Positions 1 to 8,506 of a DNA stretch of 34,947 nucleotides are shown in pieces; the stretch's first letter is position 1; each line of letters opens with the position of its first letter. Origin of the DNA: Fictibacillus norfolkensis (GTDB lineage Bacteria; Bacillota; Bacilli; Bacillales; Fictibacillaceae); contig NZ_JACSQM010000017.1 of the NCBI RefSeq assembly GCF_014836645.1, forward strand, positions 1-34,947, read 5' to 3'. The translations under genes were made by a program, and so were the position numbers. Below the pieces are notes generated by a model that saw nothing but the letters and a program-made list of their open reading frames with translations, had not been told where the DNA came from and searched no databases.

Positions 1-73
1 TGAGCCATGAAGGATTCGAACCTTCGACCCTCTGATTAAAAGTCAGATGCTCTACCAACTGAGCTAATGGCTC
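1..73 (-). tRNA. tRNA-Lys (anticodon UUU)
   Basis: Reading the minus strand gives a full cloverleaf: a seven-base acceptor stem GAGCCAT pairing with ATGGCTC, a D arm with AGCTCAGTTGGTAGAGC, an anticodon stem TCTGA/TCAGA enclosing loop CTTTTAA, and a T arm with GGTTCGAATCC. The anticodon TTT decodes lysine. The discriminator A is at position 1, so any encoded CCA end lies outside the window and I cannot tell whether it is present or whether further tRNAs follow. Confidence 0.97.
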
Positions 74-228
74 GTGCTTTGTTTTTAAACGTTTGTCGTT
101 TTTTCACGACAAGTGTTACTTTATCACGTAATAAAAGCTTTGGCAATATGTTTTCTATATATTTTTCAAAAAAACTTTCAAATGCTTAAAAATACTCACG
201 AAAGCTTTCCACATTCATCAAAAATAAA
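74..228 (-). promoter_or_regulatory. Possible tRNA-Lys promoter and leader hairpin
   Basis: On the minus strand a TTGCCA box (plus 141-146), 17-base spacer and TAAAGT box (plus 118-123) could be a sigma-A promoter for the tRNA. Between it and the tRNA is a 7-bp hairpin, TTGTCGT/ACGACAA (93-112), without a U run. The rest of the stretch between purA and the tRNA is AT-rich and holds no recognisable gene. Confidence 0.4.
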
Positions 229-250
229 GCCCCTCGTTTCAACAAGGGGC
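222..250 (-). terminator. purA terminator
   Basis: On the minus strand GCCCCT pairs with AGGGGC across a 10-base loop (229-250) and is followed by TTTATTTT. It lies just after the purA stop codon and fits a Rho-independent terminator. Confidence 0.85.
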
Positions 251-260
251 CACTAATTAT

Positions 261-1547
261 TTAAGCGAATACGCCACGTACCATGTTTGTTTGTGCACGA
301 TCTGGTCCAACTGAGAAGATAGAAAGTGGAATACCAGTTACTTGCGAGATACGCTCTACATAATGACGCGCGTTTTCTGGAAGCTCTCCAAGATCCTTCA
401 CACCTGTAATATCTTCCGTCCAGCCTGGCATTTCTTCGAATACAGGCTCACATTGAGCAAGCTCTTTAAGGCTCGCTGGGAACTCATACGTTAGTTCACC
501 TTTATATTTGTAGGCTACACAGATCTTCAACGTTTCAATACCTGTTAGAACGTCGATTGAGTTCAAAGAAAGATCCGTGATTCCTGAAACACGGCGAGCA
601 TGACGCACAACGACTGCGTCAAACCAACCTACACGGCGCGGACGTCCTGTCGTTGTACCGTACTCACGGCCAACTTCACGAATTTGGTTACCGATCTCAT
701 CATGAAGTTCAGTTGGGAAAGGACCATCACCAACACGTGTTGTATAGGCTTTTGAAACACCTACAACATGGTTGATCTTAGACGGACCAACACCAGAACC
801 GATTGTTACTCCACCTGCGATAGGGTTCGATGACGTAACGAATGGATATGTTCCTTGGTCGATATCAAGCATTACACCTTGTGCGCCTTCAAAAAGAACG
901 CGACGGCCATCGTCTAATGCATCATTCAGAACAACTGATGTATCTACTACATATTTTTTAATTTGTTGACCGTATTCATAATACTCATCTAAGATTTCTT
1001 CTTTTGTGAAACCTTCTGTTTCGTAGATGCGTTCGAATAAACGATTCTTTTCCGCTAAATTGCGCTCAAGTTTTTCTTCAAATTCTTCACGATCTAAAAG
1101 GTCAGCGATACGAATTCCGATACGAGCTGCTTTATCCATGTATGCAGGACCGATTCCTTTTTTCGTTGTGCCGATCTTGTTAGCTCCCTTGCTTTCTTCC
1201 TCCAAGATATCTTGACGAAGGTGATAAGGAAGAATCACGTGTGCACGGTTAGAGATACGAAGGTTATCCGTACTTACTCCATGCCCGTGAAGGTAAGCAA
1301 GTTCTTCAAGAACTGCTTTCGGATCGACAACCATTCCGTTTCCGATCACGCAAATTTTATCTTTATAAAAGATTCCAGATGGAATAAGGTGAAGCTTATA
1401 CTTCTTTCCTTCAAATACAATTGTATGACCAGCGTTGTTACCACCTTGGTATCGAGCTACTACTTCTGCTTTTTCTGAGAGATAATCGGTAATCTTACCT
1501 TTTCCTTCATCTCCCCATTGTGTTCCTACTACTACTACTGATGACAT
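261..1547 (-). CDS. purA: Adenylosuccinate synthetase
   Basis: Converts IMP, aspartate and GTP to adenylosuccinate, the first committed step from IMP to AMP, in the cytoplasm. The 428-residue product has the usual family length. It carries the N-terminal GTP loop GDEGKGK (residues 12-18, with D13 as the expected catalytic base), NNAGHT with the catalytic His41, and the late loop TTTGRPRR expected to bind aspartate. The ATG is preceded by GGAGGTG on the minus strand. The gene stands alone with its own terminator and a promoter upstream, next to dnaB as in Bacillus subtilis. Nothing is truncated. Confidence 0.99.
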   Translation of the reverse strand: MSSVVVVGTQWGDEGKGKITDYLSEKAEVVARYQGGNNAGHTIVFEGKKYKLHLIPSGIFYKDKICVIGNGMVVDPKAVLEELAYLHGHGVSTDNLRISNRAHVILPYHLRQDILEEESKGANKIGTTKKGIGPAYMDKAARIGIRIADLLDREEFEEKLERNLAEKNRLFERIYETEGFTKEEILDEYYEYGQQIKKYVVDTSVVLNDALDDGRRVLFEGAQGVMLDIDQGTYPFVTSSNPIAGGVTIGSGVGPSKINHVVGVSKAYTTRVGDGPFPTELHDEIGNQIREVGREYGTTTGRPRRVGWFDAVVVRHARRVSGITDLSLNSIDVLTGIETLKICVAYKYKGELTYEFPASLKELAQCEPVFEEMPGWTEDITGVKDLGELPENARHYVERISQVTGIPLSIFSVGPDRAQTNMVRGVFA

Positions 1548-1612
1548 GGTTGTTGCACCTCCATGAAATTAACGATTGACGAATTTATCATCTAATCTTG
1601 AAAACCATGCTT

Positions 1613-1684
1613 AGTTTAGCAATATATCTGATAGAAGTCAATTAAAAACACGAACATTAAAAGAAAAAACTATATTTTCGTTCG
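1613..1684 (-). promoter_or_regulatory. purA promoter with candidate PurR sites
   Basis: On the minus strand TTGACT (plus 1636-1641), a 17-base spacer and TAAACT (plus 1613-1618) form a good sigma-A promoter about 65 bases before purA. Just upstream are oppositely oriented CGAAC cores at 1651-1655 and 1680-1684, in AT-rich flanks. Such cores are the centre of the PurR box of Bacillus purine genes. The spacing is wider than the usual 16-17 bases between CGAA cores, so the PurR part is tentative. Confidence 0.5.
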
Positions 1685-1768
1685 TAATAATTTTACATTT
1701 CTATAGCCAGAAGATCGAAAACCTTATCGTATCCTGTAGTATTCACCTTTTTTAGGAGGTACGATTAC

Positions 1769-2173
1769 TTGCTTATCGATAAATTAATGGTGGCTTATAT
1801 GGATACAAAAGCAAACCACATCTATTATTTAGATAAAAATGAACAAACGATATTGCTTGATGCGATCGATCCAGGTGGTCTTCCAAATCTAGAATTTCTA
1901 GATTTGGAAGAACCTGAGCGATTTCTTGAGATTCCAAAAGTGATGAACATTGAATCCTTCAGCTGGATGGTTGAGTTTGAGAGCTTTCATCAAAATAACG
2001 AACTGTTGCATGCGCTAAATGAGGATGAGCCTTTCAAACGTTTTACCGAAAAAGTGATTGAGTTCGGTTTACATGAGAAATGGCAGACGTTTCAAAAAGA
2101 TAAAGTGAAAAGCAGAATAGAAATGTGGTTAACAGAAAATAAGATCAAAGAAATACAAAAGCAGCCGGAATAA
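1769..2173 (+). CDS. UPF0158 family protein
   Basis: A 134-residue soluble acidic protein of unknown function. I recognise the UPF0158 pattern: a short N-terminal beta-rich part, a middle RFLEIPKV segment and a C-terminal FKRFTEKVIEFGLHEKW helix region. It starts at TTG, with AGGAGGT eight bases upstream. It is one of only two genes on the left arm that point toward the origin, so it is transcribed head-on to the fork. It is divergent from purA and convergent with dnaB, sharing a terminator with the latter. A perfect hairpin is embedded in its coding sequence at 1879-1911. No function is claimed. Confidence 0.8.
   Translation: MLIDKLMVAYMDTKANHIYYLDKNEQTILLDAIDPGGLPNLEFLDLEEPERFLEIPKVMNIESFSWMVEFESFHQNNELLHALNEDEPFKRFTEKVIEFGLHEKWQTFQKDKVKSRIEMWLTENKIKEIQKQPE
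1879..1911 (+). repeat. Perfect inverted repeat inside the UPF0158 gene
   Basis: Two 15-base arms (1879-1893 and 1897-1911) are exact reverse complements separated by only three bases, centred on TCTAGA motifs. It encodes residues around LPNLEFLDLEE. There is no U run after it, so it is not an ordinary terminator. Confidence 0.95.
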
Positions 2174-2191
2174 TTCCCAGCTGCTTTTTTT
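2157..2191. terminator. Bidirectional terminator between UPF0158 gene and dnaB
   Basis: AAGCAGC pairs with GCTGCTT, with seven T on the plus side and TTTTGTATTT on the minus side. It can end both convergent transcripts; the dnaB stop codon is fused to the T run. Confidence 0.8.
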
Positions 2192-3554
2192 ATGCTCCTG
2201 GCGGTATGGCGCTCTCATCGTGCCGCCTGTCCAGGTTAACGAACTTGTTATATTCTTTTACGAAAGCGAGCTCTACCGTTCCTGTTGGGCCGTTACGCTG
2301 CTTAGCTATAATGATCTCGATGATGTTCTTCGCTTCTGATTCTTTATCATAGTAATCGTCACGATATAAGAAGGCAACGATATCGGCATCCTGCTCGATG
2401 GAACCTGACTCACGAATATCGGACATCATCGGACGCTTGTCCTGACGAGATTCAACACCACGTGATAACTGTGAAAGGGCGATAACCGGCACTTCCAGCT
2501 CACGAGCAAGTGCTTTAAGGGAACGAGAGATCTCAGAAACCTCCTGCTGGCGGTTTTCGCCTGATTTCCCGCTGCCCATAATAAGCTGCAGGTAATCGAT
2601 CAAAATCATTCCTAGGCCTTTCTCCTGCTTCAGACGACGACATTTCGCACGGATATCGTTAATACGGATACCCGGTGTATCATCGATATAGATACCTGCC
2701 GCTGACAAGCTTCCCATAGCCATCGTAAGCTTCTGCCAGTCTTCGGGTAACAATGACCCTGTACGAAGGCGCTGTGCATCTAGATTACCCTCTGCACAAA
2801 GCATACGCATGACAAGCTGCTCAGCACCCATCTCTAGACTGAATATGGCTACATTCTCATCTGTCTTTGTCGCAACATTTTGTGCGATGTTCAGAGCAAA
2901 CGCGGTTTTACCAACTGATGGACGAGCGGCAACGATGATCAGATCGTTCCGCTGAAACCCAGCCGTCATTCGGTCCAGGTCATTAAAGCCGGTCGGAATA
3001 CCCGTTATATCACCTTTACGGTTATGAAGAGCTTCAATGTTGTCGTAAGCGTGAACCAAAACATCCTTAATCGCTGTAAAAGCACTCGTGTTCTTACGGT
3101 TCGCTACTTCTAGGATCGATTTCTCCGCTTCGTTCAGGATTGCCTCTACTTCTTCTTCACGCGCATAGCTGTTCGCGGTAATATCAGTCGCTGTACGGAT
3201 CAAACGGCGAAGAAGAGACTTCTCTTCAACAATCTTGCTGTAATACTCGATGTTCGCAGCCGTCGGAGAACTATCCGCCAACTCTGTAAGAAAGGATAAA
3301 CCGCCTACCTCATCCAGCTGGTTCTTGTCCTGAAGCTCTGACGTAACCGTGATCAGATCGACCGGCTCGCCTTTTGCGTTAAGGTCGAGCATCACGCGAT
3401 AGATTCTTTGATGAGTAGCTCGGTAAAAATCTTCCGGAAGCAGGATCTCAGATGCCGTTATAAGAGCTTCGGGCTCTAAAAAGATCGCACCAAGAACAGC
3501 CTGCTCCGCTTCAATATTCTGCGGCGGTATACGGTCAGCAAATAAATCACTCAT
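2190..3554 (-). CDS. dnaB: Replicative DNA helicase
   Basis: The hexameric 5'-3' helicase that unwinds DNA ahead of the replisome; called DnaC in Bacillus subtilis. The 454-residue length is normal. The N-terminal DnaB domain (about residues 8-110) begins with the conserved PPQNIEAEQAVLGAIF, and the RecA-like motor has Walker A ARPSVGKTAF with the lysine at residue 216, a Walker B LIDYLQLI, and QLSRGVESR and REQD-like SGSIEQDAD segments. No intein or insertion is seen. ATG follows GGAGGAACTACT. The gene follows rplI on the same strand but is separated from it by a terminator and a ~140-bp repeat, so it may have its own promoter. Confidence 0.99.
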   Translation of the reverse strand: MSDLFADRIPPQNIEAEQAVLGAIFLEPEALITASEILLPEDFYRATHQRIYRVMLDLNAKGEPVDLITVTSELQDKNQLDEVGGLSFLTELADSSPTAANIEYYSKIVEEKSLLRRLIRTATDITANSYAREEEVEAILNEAEKSILEVANRKNTSAFTAIKDVLVHAYDNIEALHNRKGDITGIPTGFNDLDRMTAGFQRNDLIIVAARPSVGKTAFALNIAQNVATKTDENVAIFSLEMGAEQLVMRMLCAEGNLDAQRLRTGSLLPEDWQKLTMAMGSLSAAGIYIDDTPGIRINDIRAKCRRLKQEKGLGMILIDYLQLIMGSGKSGENRQQEVSEISRSLKALARELEVPVIALSQLSRGVESRQDKRPMMSDIRESGSIEQDADIVAFLYRDDYYDKESEAKNIIEIIIAKQRNGPTGTVELAFVKEYNKFVNLDRRHDESAIPPGA

Positions 3555-3640
3555 AGTAGTTCCTCCTTTCTTTACTTTTCGATTTTAACGGTTTAGCTAT
3601 AATAAAGTTTTTGTTTTTATCTTTTTGCTTTTTCTTCTTT

Positions 3641-3782
3641 GACAAGTTGATTGGAGCGCAAGGTGCGAGACTCCTGCGGGACAAGCGGTCAGGTGAGACA
3701 CTTAATGGCGCATAGCGGCAAGTGGCTCACCGATTGCCCCGCGGAAAGCGAGCAACCTGGAGCGGAGATCAACTACTTTCAA
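3641..3782 (+). repeat. Dispersed hairpin repeat, copy R1
   Basis: A near-complete copy of the ~140-bp element also found at 9046, 23407 and 26857. Nested pairings are GTTGAT/ATCAAC, AGGT/ACCT, GCGGG/CCCGC, GGTGAG/CTCACC and CACTT/AAGTG. It lies between rplI and dnaB, just past the rplI terminator. Short open frames inside it are not genes. Confidence 0.95.
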
Positions 3783-3790
3783 AACCCCAC

Positions 3791-3814
3791 AAAAAAACCG
3801 GGAAAAACCCGGCT
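3791..3814 (-). terminator. rplI operon terminator
   Basis: On the minus strand CCGGG-TTTTT-CCCGG followed by seven T. It closes the yybS-gdpP-rplI unit before dnaB. Confidence 0.85.
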
Positions 3815-3817
3815 CTT

Positions 3818-4261
3818 TTATTCTTCTGTTACGTGTACTTTTACAGTTGCCGTAACTTGTTGATGAACCTTGATCGAAACATTCGTATACCCAAGTGCTT
3901 TAATCGGCTCAGTAAGCTCGATCTTACGCTTATCGATCTTAATCCCTTGCTCTTTCAAGCCATCAGCGATCTGTTTACTTGTCACAGAACCGAAAACGCG
4001 GCCACCTTCACCAGTCTTCGTTTTGATTGTAACGGTCATCTCAGCAAGCTTTGCTTTTAATGCTTCAGCCTCTTCTAATTGAGCTTGTTGTTTCTTCTCT
4101 TCGCTCTTTTGTTGACCTTGAAGTGTCGCCATCGCGCCAGATGTAGCTTCTGAAGCTAGGTTTTTTGGAAATAAGAAGTTGCGTGCATATCCTTCAGAAA
4201 CGTTCTTAATCTCGCCTTTTTTACCTTTACCTTTTACATCTTGAAGAAAAATTACTTTCAT
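3818..4261 (-). CDS. rplI: 50S ribosomal protein L9
   Basis: Binds 23S rRNA at the base of the L1 stalk. The 147 residues have the two-domain L9 form: the N-terminal signature MKVIFLQDVKGKGKKGE and GYARNFLFPKNLA, a long charged linking helix (about 42-75), and a C-terminal domain from about residue 80 ending KVHVTEE. Its ATG overlaps the stop codon of gdpP by four bases (ATGA), so translation of the two is probably coupled. Confidence 0.99.
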   Translation of the reverse strand: MKVIFLQDVKGKGKKGEIKNVSEGYARNFLFPKNLASEATSGAMATLQGQQKSEEKKQQAQLEEAEALKAKLAEMTVTIKTKTGEGGRVFGSVTSKQIADGLKEQGIKIDKRKIELTEPIKALGYTNVSIKVHQQVTATVKVHVTEE

Positions 4262-6231
4262 TCCTCTTCTCCCCCTTCAATATACTCATCAATGATTAGC
4301 TTTAAGTGTTTTTCCGCTTCATCAATCGAGCTGTTCTCAATCTGGCAGGCAGCGTTTGTAAGATGTCCTCCGCCTTCCAGTCTCTCCATGATCATCTGCA
4401 CGTTGATGTCCCCAAGTGAACGAGCACTGATGCTTACTTTGCCGTCAATGCGATTTGCAATAACAAAGGATGCTTGAATGCCGTTCATCGTTAATAGTAT
4501 ATCTGCTGCCTGAGCGATGACTACTTGATTGTACGCATCCTCAGGAGAGCTCTTGGCAATAACGATGCCTTTTTTATAAACATCCGCACTCTCAATGAGT
4601 TTGGAACGTCTCGTATACGTGTTTAAATCTTCTTTTAAGAACTTTTGAACAAGAATCGTATCTGCGCCATGCGCCCTTAAATAAGATGCTGCATCAAACG
4701 TACGAGAACCTGTTCTGAGGGTAAAACTCTTCGTATCAACAATAATACCTGCAAGAAGGGCCGTTGCTTCAAGCATACGCATCTTCAGTCTTTTCGGCTG
4801 ATATTCGAGAAGTTCGGTCACGAGCTCTGCTGTAGATGAAGCATAAGGCTCCATGTACACAAGCACCGGATCTTTAATGAAATCTTCGCCACGACGATGA
4901 TGATCGATGACCACAACATGATCAAGCTTAGATAACAGCTTCTCTTCAATAACCATCGTCGGTTTATGTGTATCCACTACTACTAGAAGCGTGTCGCGCG
5001 ATGCAAGCTCAAGTGCTTCCTCAGGCGAGATGAAAAACTTCCAGATCGATTCTGTTTCTTTAAGCTCATCCATCAAGCGCTGAACGCCAATGTCGATATT
5101 CGCTTGATCGAGTACGATATATCCATCTTTTCCATTCACTTGTGCGACCTTCAAGATCCCGATCGCAGAACCGATTGAGTCCATATCAGGATTCTTATGC
5201 CCCATGATGATGACCTTATCACTATCTGCCACCAATTCACTCAAAGCATGTGAGATGACGCGGGCACGTACGCGGGTACGTTTCTCAACAGGATTTGTTT
5301 TCCCTCCATAGAAACGTACTTTTCCGTTCGTTTGTTTGATCGCAACTTGGTCGCCTCCGCGTCCAAGAGCAAGATCCAGACTCGATTGAGATAGCTGTCC
5401 AAGCTCAGGCAGTGACGATGTTCCAGCTGCAACCCCAATACTGAGCGTAAGAGAGATATTCTGCTTAGCTGTAGACTCTCTAACCTCATCTAGTACGCTG
5501 AATTTATTTTTCTCCAACTCATAGAGAATACGCTGGTTGAATACAGCTAAAAACCGCTCAGAAGACGTTCGTTTAAGGAAGATGCCATGTACGTTCGCCC
5601 ATTCATTCAACACAGACGTAACTTTTGAGTTGATCGTTGATCGAAACTGGTCATCTAGTCCTTGCGTTACTTCTTCATAGTTATCAAGATAGATAATCGC
5701 CATGACCGTTTGTTCTTCATCATACAAACGTTCAAGATCTAACTGCTCGGTCACATCAAAAAAGTAAAGCAGTCTATCTTCTTTTTTGAAGTTCACTTGA
5801 AATCTATGTGTGTTAATCTTAATAACTTCTTCCTTCGCATCACTCTTGATATGAGGAATCAGTTCTTCTGAAACATGGTTTAGAGAATGGCCGATAAAGG
5901 ACTCTTCTTCAATAAGGGCTCCCATGTAAGGATTGGCCCATTCGATCTTAAAATCCTCATCATACAAAATAATCCCGATCGGCATTTCCATCAACGCTTC
6001 TTCTCCGACCTTCTTCAAGCGGTGAGAAAGCGTCGAAATATAATCGCCCAGCTCCTCCTGAAAACTAGCTTCGGCTTTCATGGCATAATAAAACAAACCA
6101 CCGAGCAGCACGAAGCCTGCCATTCCAATCATCCAATGAAAATACGTGATGATACTTACCAGAACAACAGAAGTTACAAATAAAGCGATGACGGGATAAC
6201 CATGCCACCGTTTTAGTAAAAACTTTGGCAT
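4258..6231 (-). CDS. gdpP: Cyclic-di-AMP phosphodiesterase GdpP
   Basis: Membrane-bound enzyme that degrades c-di-AMP to pApA and so sets potassium and cell-wall homeostasis; YybT in Bacillus subtilis. The 657 residues show two N-terminal membrane helices (about 12-53), a degenerate PAS domain (about 85-160), a degenerate GGDEF domain in which the active motif has become RGGDQ, and DHH/DHHA1 domains with NPDMDS (347-352), DHH (443-445) and GGGH (620-623). All metal-site motifs look intact. It sits between yybS and rplI in one operon, 11 bases after yybS. Confidence 0.97.
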   Translation of the reverse strand: MPKFLLKRWHGYPVIALFVTSVVLVSIITYFHWMIGMAGFVLLGGLFYYAMKAEASFQEELGDYISTLSHRLKKVGEEALMEMPIGIILYDEDFKIEWANPYMGALIEEESFIGHSLNHVSEELIPHIKSDAKEEVIKINTHRFQVNFKKEDRLLYFFDVTEQLDLERLYDEEQTVMAIIYLDNYEEVTQGLDDQFRSTINSKVTSVLNEWANVHGIFLKRTSSERFLAVFNQRILYELEKNKFSVLDEVRESTAKQNISLTLSIGVAAGTSSLPELGQLSQSSLDLALGRGGDQVAIKQTNGKVRFYGGKTNPVEKRTRVRARVISHALSELVADSDKVIIMGHKNPDMDSIGSAIGILKVAQVNGKDGYIVLDQANIDIGVQRLMDELKETESIWKFFISPEEALELASRDTLLVVVDTHKPTMVIEEKLLSKLDHVVVIDHHRRGEDFIKDPVLVYMEPYASSTAELVTELLEYQPKRLKMRMLEATALLAGIIVDTKSFTLRTGSRTFDAASYLRAHGADTILVQKFLKEDLNTYTRRSKLIESADVYKKGIVIAKSSPEDAYNQVVIAQAADILLTMNGIQASFVIANRIDGKVSISARSLGDINVQMIMERLEGGGHLTNAACQIENSSIDEAEKHLKLIIDEYIEGGEEE

Positions 6232-6242
6232 ACTTTCAGCTC

Positions 6243-7187
6243 CTACTGTTTTGGTTTCAACCGTTTTTTGATCATAAACCCTAAATCAATTATACCTAAG
6301 AATTTAACGACTTCCAGAGGAATCGGCAGGAAAGAGTTCAGCAAAAACAAGAGTATAATCAACAATATGATTCTTTTTCTCTTCCAATTCTTTATCCAGG
6401 CATAATAAAAAATAACTGTGAAACCTTGTAATATAAGTACAAACGATAATATCATATACAAATTTATCGTCACAATATATAAAGACGTACCCTTTTCAGG
6501 CATACTGAATGTTAAAACAATCGCTATAATATAATACCACAAAAATGATTTTGGCAGGTTCCACTCACGAAACGGAGGGAACGACGGAACATCATAACGC
6601 ATTCTTTTCATCAGCATTCTTGCTGCAATATGTGTTAAGAAGGCAAGAATCACAGCTCCTCCGATAATATATGTCGGAAGCATCATCGGGATCAATTCTG
6701 CCTGCTCTTTAAATTTTTCAATCTGAGAAGGATCTTGTCCCCCCGATTTATACAAGTCTTCTGCTGTGCCTATCGCACTTTGAAACTGAGTCTCTAATTC
6801 TTTTACAAAATTGATGCCCATGAATACTTGAGCGATAGCAAGCGTTCCTAACATGTTCACGATGTTCGACAGACTCGCCCCAAGAATTACAGCAAACGCG
6901 GGTTTTTTTCTTCTATAAAGTTCCCCCATCACGATTCCGGTCAAACCAGCAAAGAGGGTAACAATGATACCGTTAAGCCCCGCAAATGCTAACGACACAC
7001 CAAATGTGACCGCCCATAGGAGTAATCCCGCTTTAAGATCTTGCCGGTATAAGTAGATGATAAACGGAAGCGGCAAAATAAATAACGAGACCAAGCTAAA
7101 TAACGGTATGTACATACTGATCAAAAAAAGAAGCGTATAAATGCCCGAAACAACGGCACCTTCCACCAATACTTTAGTATTGCGCAT
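6243..7187 (-). CDS. yybS: YybS family membrane protein (DUF2232)
   Basis: A 314-residue polytopic membrane protein with about eight hydrophobic helices (first near residues 10-45, last near 275-305) and a very basic C-terminus. The family is uncharacterised; position directly upstream of gdpP and rplI is conserved in Bacillus and supports the name. It is probably the first gene of the yybS-gdpP-rplI operon. I see no catalytic motif and claim no function. Confidence 0.88.
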   Translation of the reverse strand: MRNTKVLVEGAVVSGIYTLLFLISMYIPLFSLVSLFILPLPFIIYLYRQDLKAGLLLWAVTFGVSLAFAGLNGIIVTLFAGLTGIVMGELYRRKKPAFAVILGASLSNIVNMLGTLAIAQVFMGINFVKELETQFQSAIGTAEDLYKSGGQDPSQIEKFKEQAELIPMMLPTYIIGGAVILAFLTHIAARMLMKRMRYDVPSFPPFREWNLPKSFLWYYIIAIVLTFSMPEKGTSLYIVTINLYMILSFVLILQGFTVIFYYAWIKNWKRKRIILLIILLFLLNSFLPIPLEVVKFLGIIDLGFMIKKRLKPKQ

Positions 7188-7602
7188 GATTCACCTCATA
7201 AAATTCTTCATATGTTCTAATTGTAGTGACATAACCGCCGTAATTCAACTTAAACGATAATTCTAGCATAGACGTACTTGAAGAGAAGTAAACAAATTAT
7301 GGAAGGTTGTTGTGTAATGGGTCGAAATTAGGAGGAATACACCTGTTTTTAGGGAGATTATGTGTGAAACAGTGATTGGGGTAGTCTTGAAAGCTACTAC
7401 GGTGATTCAATACAGGGGGTTCAGTCATTTCGCAGCCGATTTTTCAAGGGACATGAAGAGGAATCCAAAAGTTTTGAGCTCCAATCCACAAATTTCATGC
7501 CTGAATCCTAAAGTTTTAGCTGTTTATCCACGAGTTTTAGCCATTTATCCGCGAGTCTACAATCCTCGACAAAAGTCGACTCCCACTCCTATCTTTGAAC
7601 AC
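7188..7602. other. Intergenic region between yybS and rpsR
   Basis: About 415 bases with no convincing gene. It should hold the yybS promoter near 7200-7270. The 21-bp tandem array fills 7462-7560. The open frame through the array (7360-7641, plus) has no good ribosome site and runs into the rpsR terminator, so I do not call it a gene. Confidence 0.7.
7462..7566. repeat. Degenerate 21-bp tandem repeat, locus 1
   Basis: Five consecutive 21-base units starting at 7462, 7483, 7504, 7525 and 7546, each beginning AATCC or TATCC and mostly continuing with a purine-rich run, GTTTT and AGC. The last unit matches the last unit of the second locus (15309-15413) exactly over TTTATCCGCGAGTCTAC. Confidence 0.9.
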
Positions 7603-7633
7603 AAAAAAACGCAACCAGGAAAACCCAGTTGCG
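7603..7633 (-). terminator. rpsF-ssb-rpsR operon terminator
   Basis: On the minus strand a hairpin with outer stem GTTGCG/CGCAAC (positions 7610-7633) followed by seven T, 14 bases after the rpsR stop. Confidence 0.85.
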
Positions 7634-7647
7634 CTTTTTAAACGATC

Positions 7648-7881
7648 TTATTCAGATACATATGGTAACAATGCCATGTGACGAGAGCGTTTGATCGCAC
7701 GAGTCAATTGACGTTGATATTTAGCAGATGTACCAGTTACACGACGAGGAAGAATCTTTCCGCGCTCAGAAACGAAACGCTTTAAAAGATCAGTGTCCTT
7801 GTAGTCAATGTAAGTGATTTTGTTTACAGTGAAGAAACAAACCTTACGACGCTTTTGGCGTCCACCACGACGTCCAGCCAT
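7648..7881 (-). CDS. rpsR: 30S ribosomal protein S18
   Basis: Small basic platform protein of the 30S subunit that pairs with S6. The 77 residues include the conserved core ITYIDYKDTDLLKRFVSERG and the C-terminal ARAIKRSRHMALLPY-like end (here TRAIKRSRHMALLPYVSE). ATG follows a GGAGG motif. It is the last gene of the rpsF-ssb-rpsR operon. A Cys at residue 15 (KVCFF) replaces a position that often belongs to a zinc pattern, but no full zinc site is present. Confidence 0.99.
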   Translation of the reverse strand: MAGRRGGRQKRRKVCFFTVNKITYIDYKDTDLLKRFVSERGKILPRRVTGTSAKYQRQLTRAIKRSRHMALLPYVSE

Positions 7882-7939
7882 AGTTGGTCCCCTCCTTTAG
7901 TTTTATTTTTATATATTCCGATTCATAGTTTACGTTAGT

Positions 7940-8485
7940 TTAAAATGGCAAATCGTCATCAGAGATGTCGATCGGCGTGCCATCATTTGCAAACGGGTCA
8001 TCGTTGAAGTTATTACGTTTTGGATTCTGCTGTTGTTGCTGTCCTCCAAAGCCGTTGTCACTTCCATAGCTGCGGTTCTGATTTTGCTGCCCAAATCCGC
8101 GGTCATTTGATGGTCCACCAAAGTTGTTGCTGTTGCCTTGATATTGCTGGCCTCCAGCATTAGCGTTTTTAGGTTCAAGGAATTGAACACTTTCTGCCAT
8201 TACTTCAGTAACATACACTCTTTGACCCTGCTGGTTCTCGTAAGAACGAGTTTGCAAACGTCCATCCACTCCTGCAAGCGATCCCTTTTTCAAGAAGTTC
8301 GCTACATTTTCAGCGGGCTTACGCCATACGACACAGTTAATGAAATCTGCTTCGCGCTCACCTTGCTGATTCGAAAAAGGTCGATTGACAGCAAGTGTGA
8401 AGTTAGCAACAGCCACACCGTTTGGAGTGTACTTTAATTCTGGGTCTTTTGTTAAACGTCCCACCAGTACTACTCGATTTAGCAT
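7940..8485 (-). CDS. ssb: Single-stranded DNA-binding protein
   Basis: Coats single-stranded DNA at forks and recruits repair and replication proteins. The 181 residues comprise an OB fold (about 1-105, starting MLNRVVLVGRLTKDPELKYT), a flexible Gln/Asn/Gly-rich linker (about 110-170) including a run of glutamines, and the acidic partner-binding tip DISDDDLPF. It lies between rpsF and rpsR, as in most Bacillus genomes, where the operon responds to DNA damage and competence signals; I do not see those sites clearly here. Confidence 0.99.
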   Translation of the reverse strand: MLNRVVLVGRLTKDPELKYTPNGVAVANFTLAVNRPFSNQQGEREADFINCVVWRKPAENVANFLKKGSLAGVDGRLQTRSYENQQGQRVYVTEVMAESVQFLEPKNANAGGQQYQGNSNNFGGPSNDRGFGQQNQNRSYGSDNGFGGQQQQQNPKRNNFNDDPFANDGTPIDISDDDLPF

Positions 8486-8506
8486 TCAGAACCACTCCTT
8501 AAAGGA

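Noticed and set aside
1548..1768. Purine riboswitch upstream of purA
   Set aside because: The leader is short and shows no three-way-junction aptamer with the usual conserved loops.
3651..4060. Short plus-strand open frames through repeat R1 and antisense to rplI
   Set aside because: They run through a non-coding repeat or opposite a ribosomal protein gene, have no proper ribosome site and resemble no protein family.
7360..7641. A 93-residue plus-strand open frame with seven-residue repeats
   Set aside because: No ribosome site fits the start, the frame crosses the rpsR terminator, and the matching array at 15309 has no intact frame with a start. The periodicity is reported as a DNA repeat instead.
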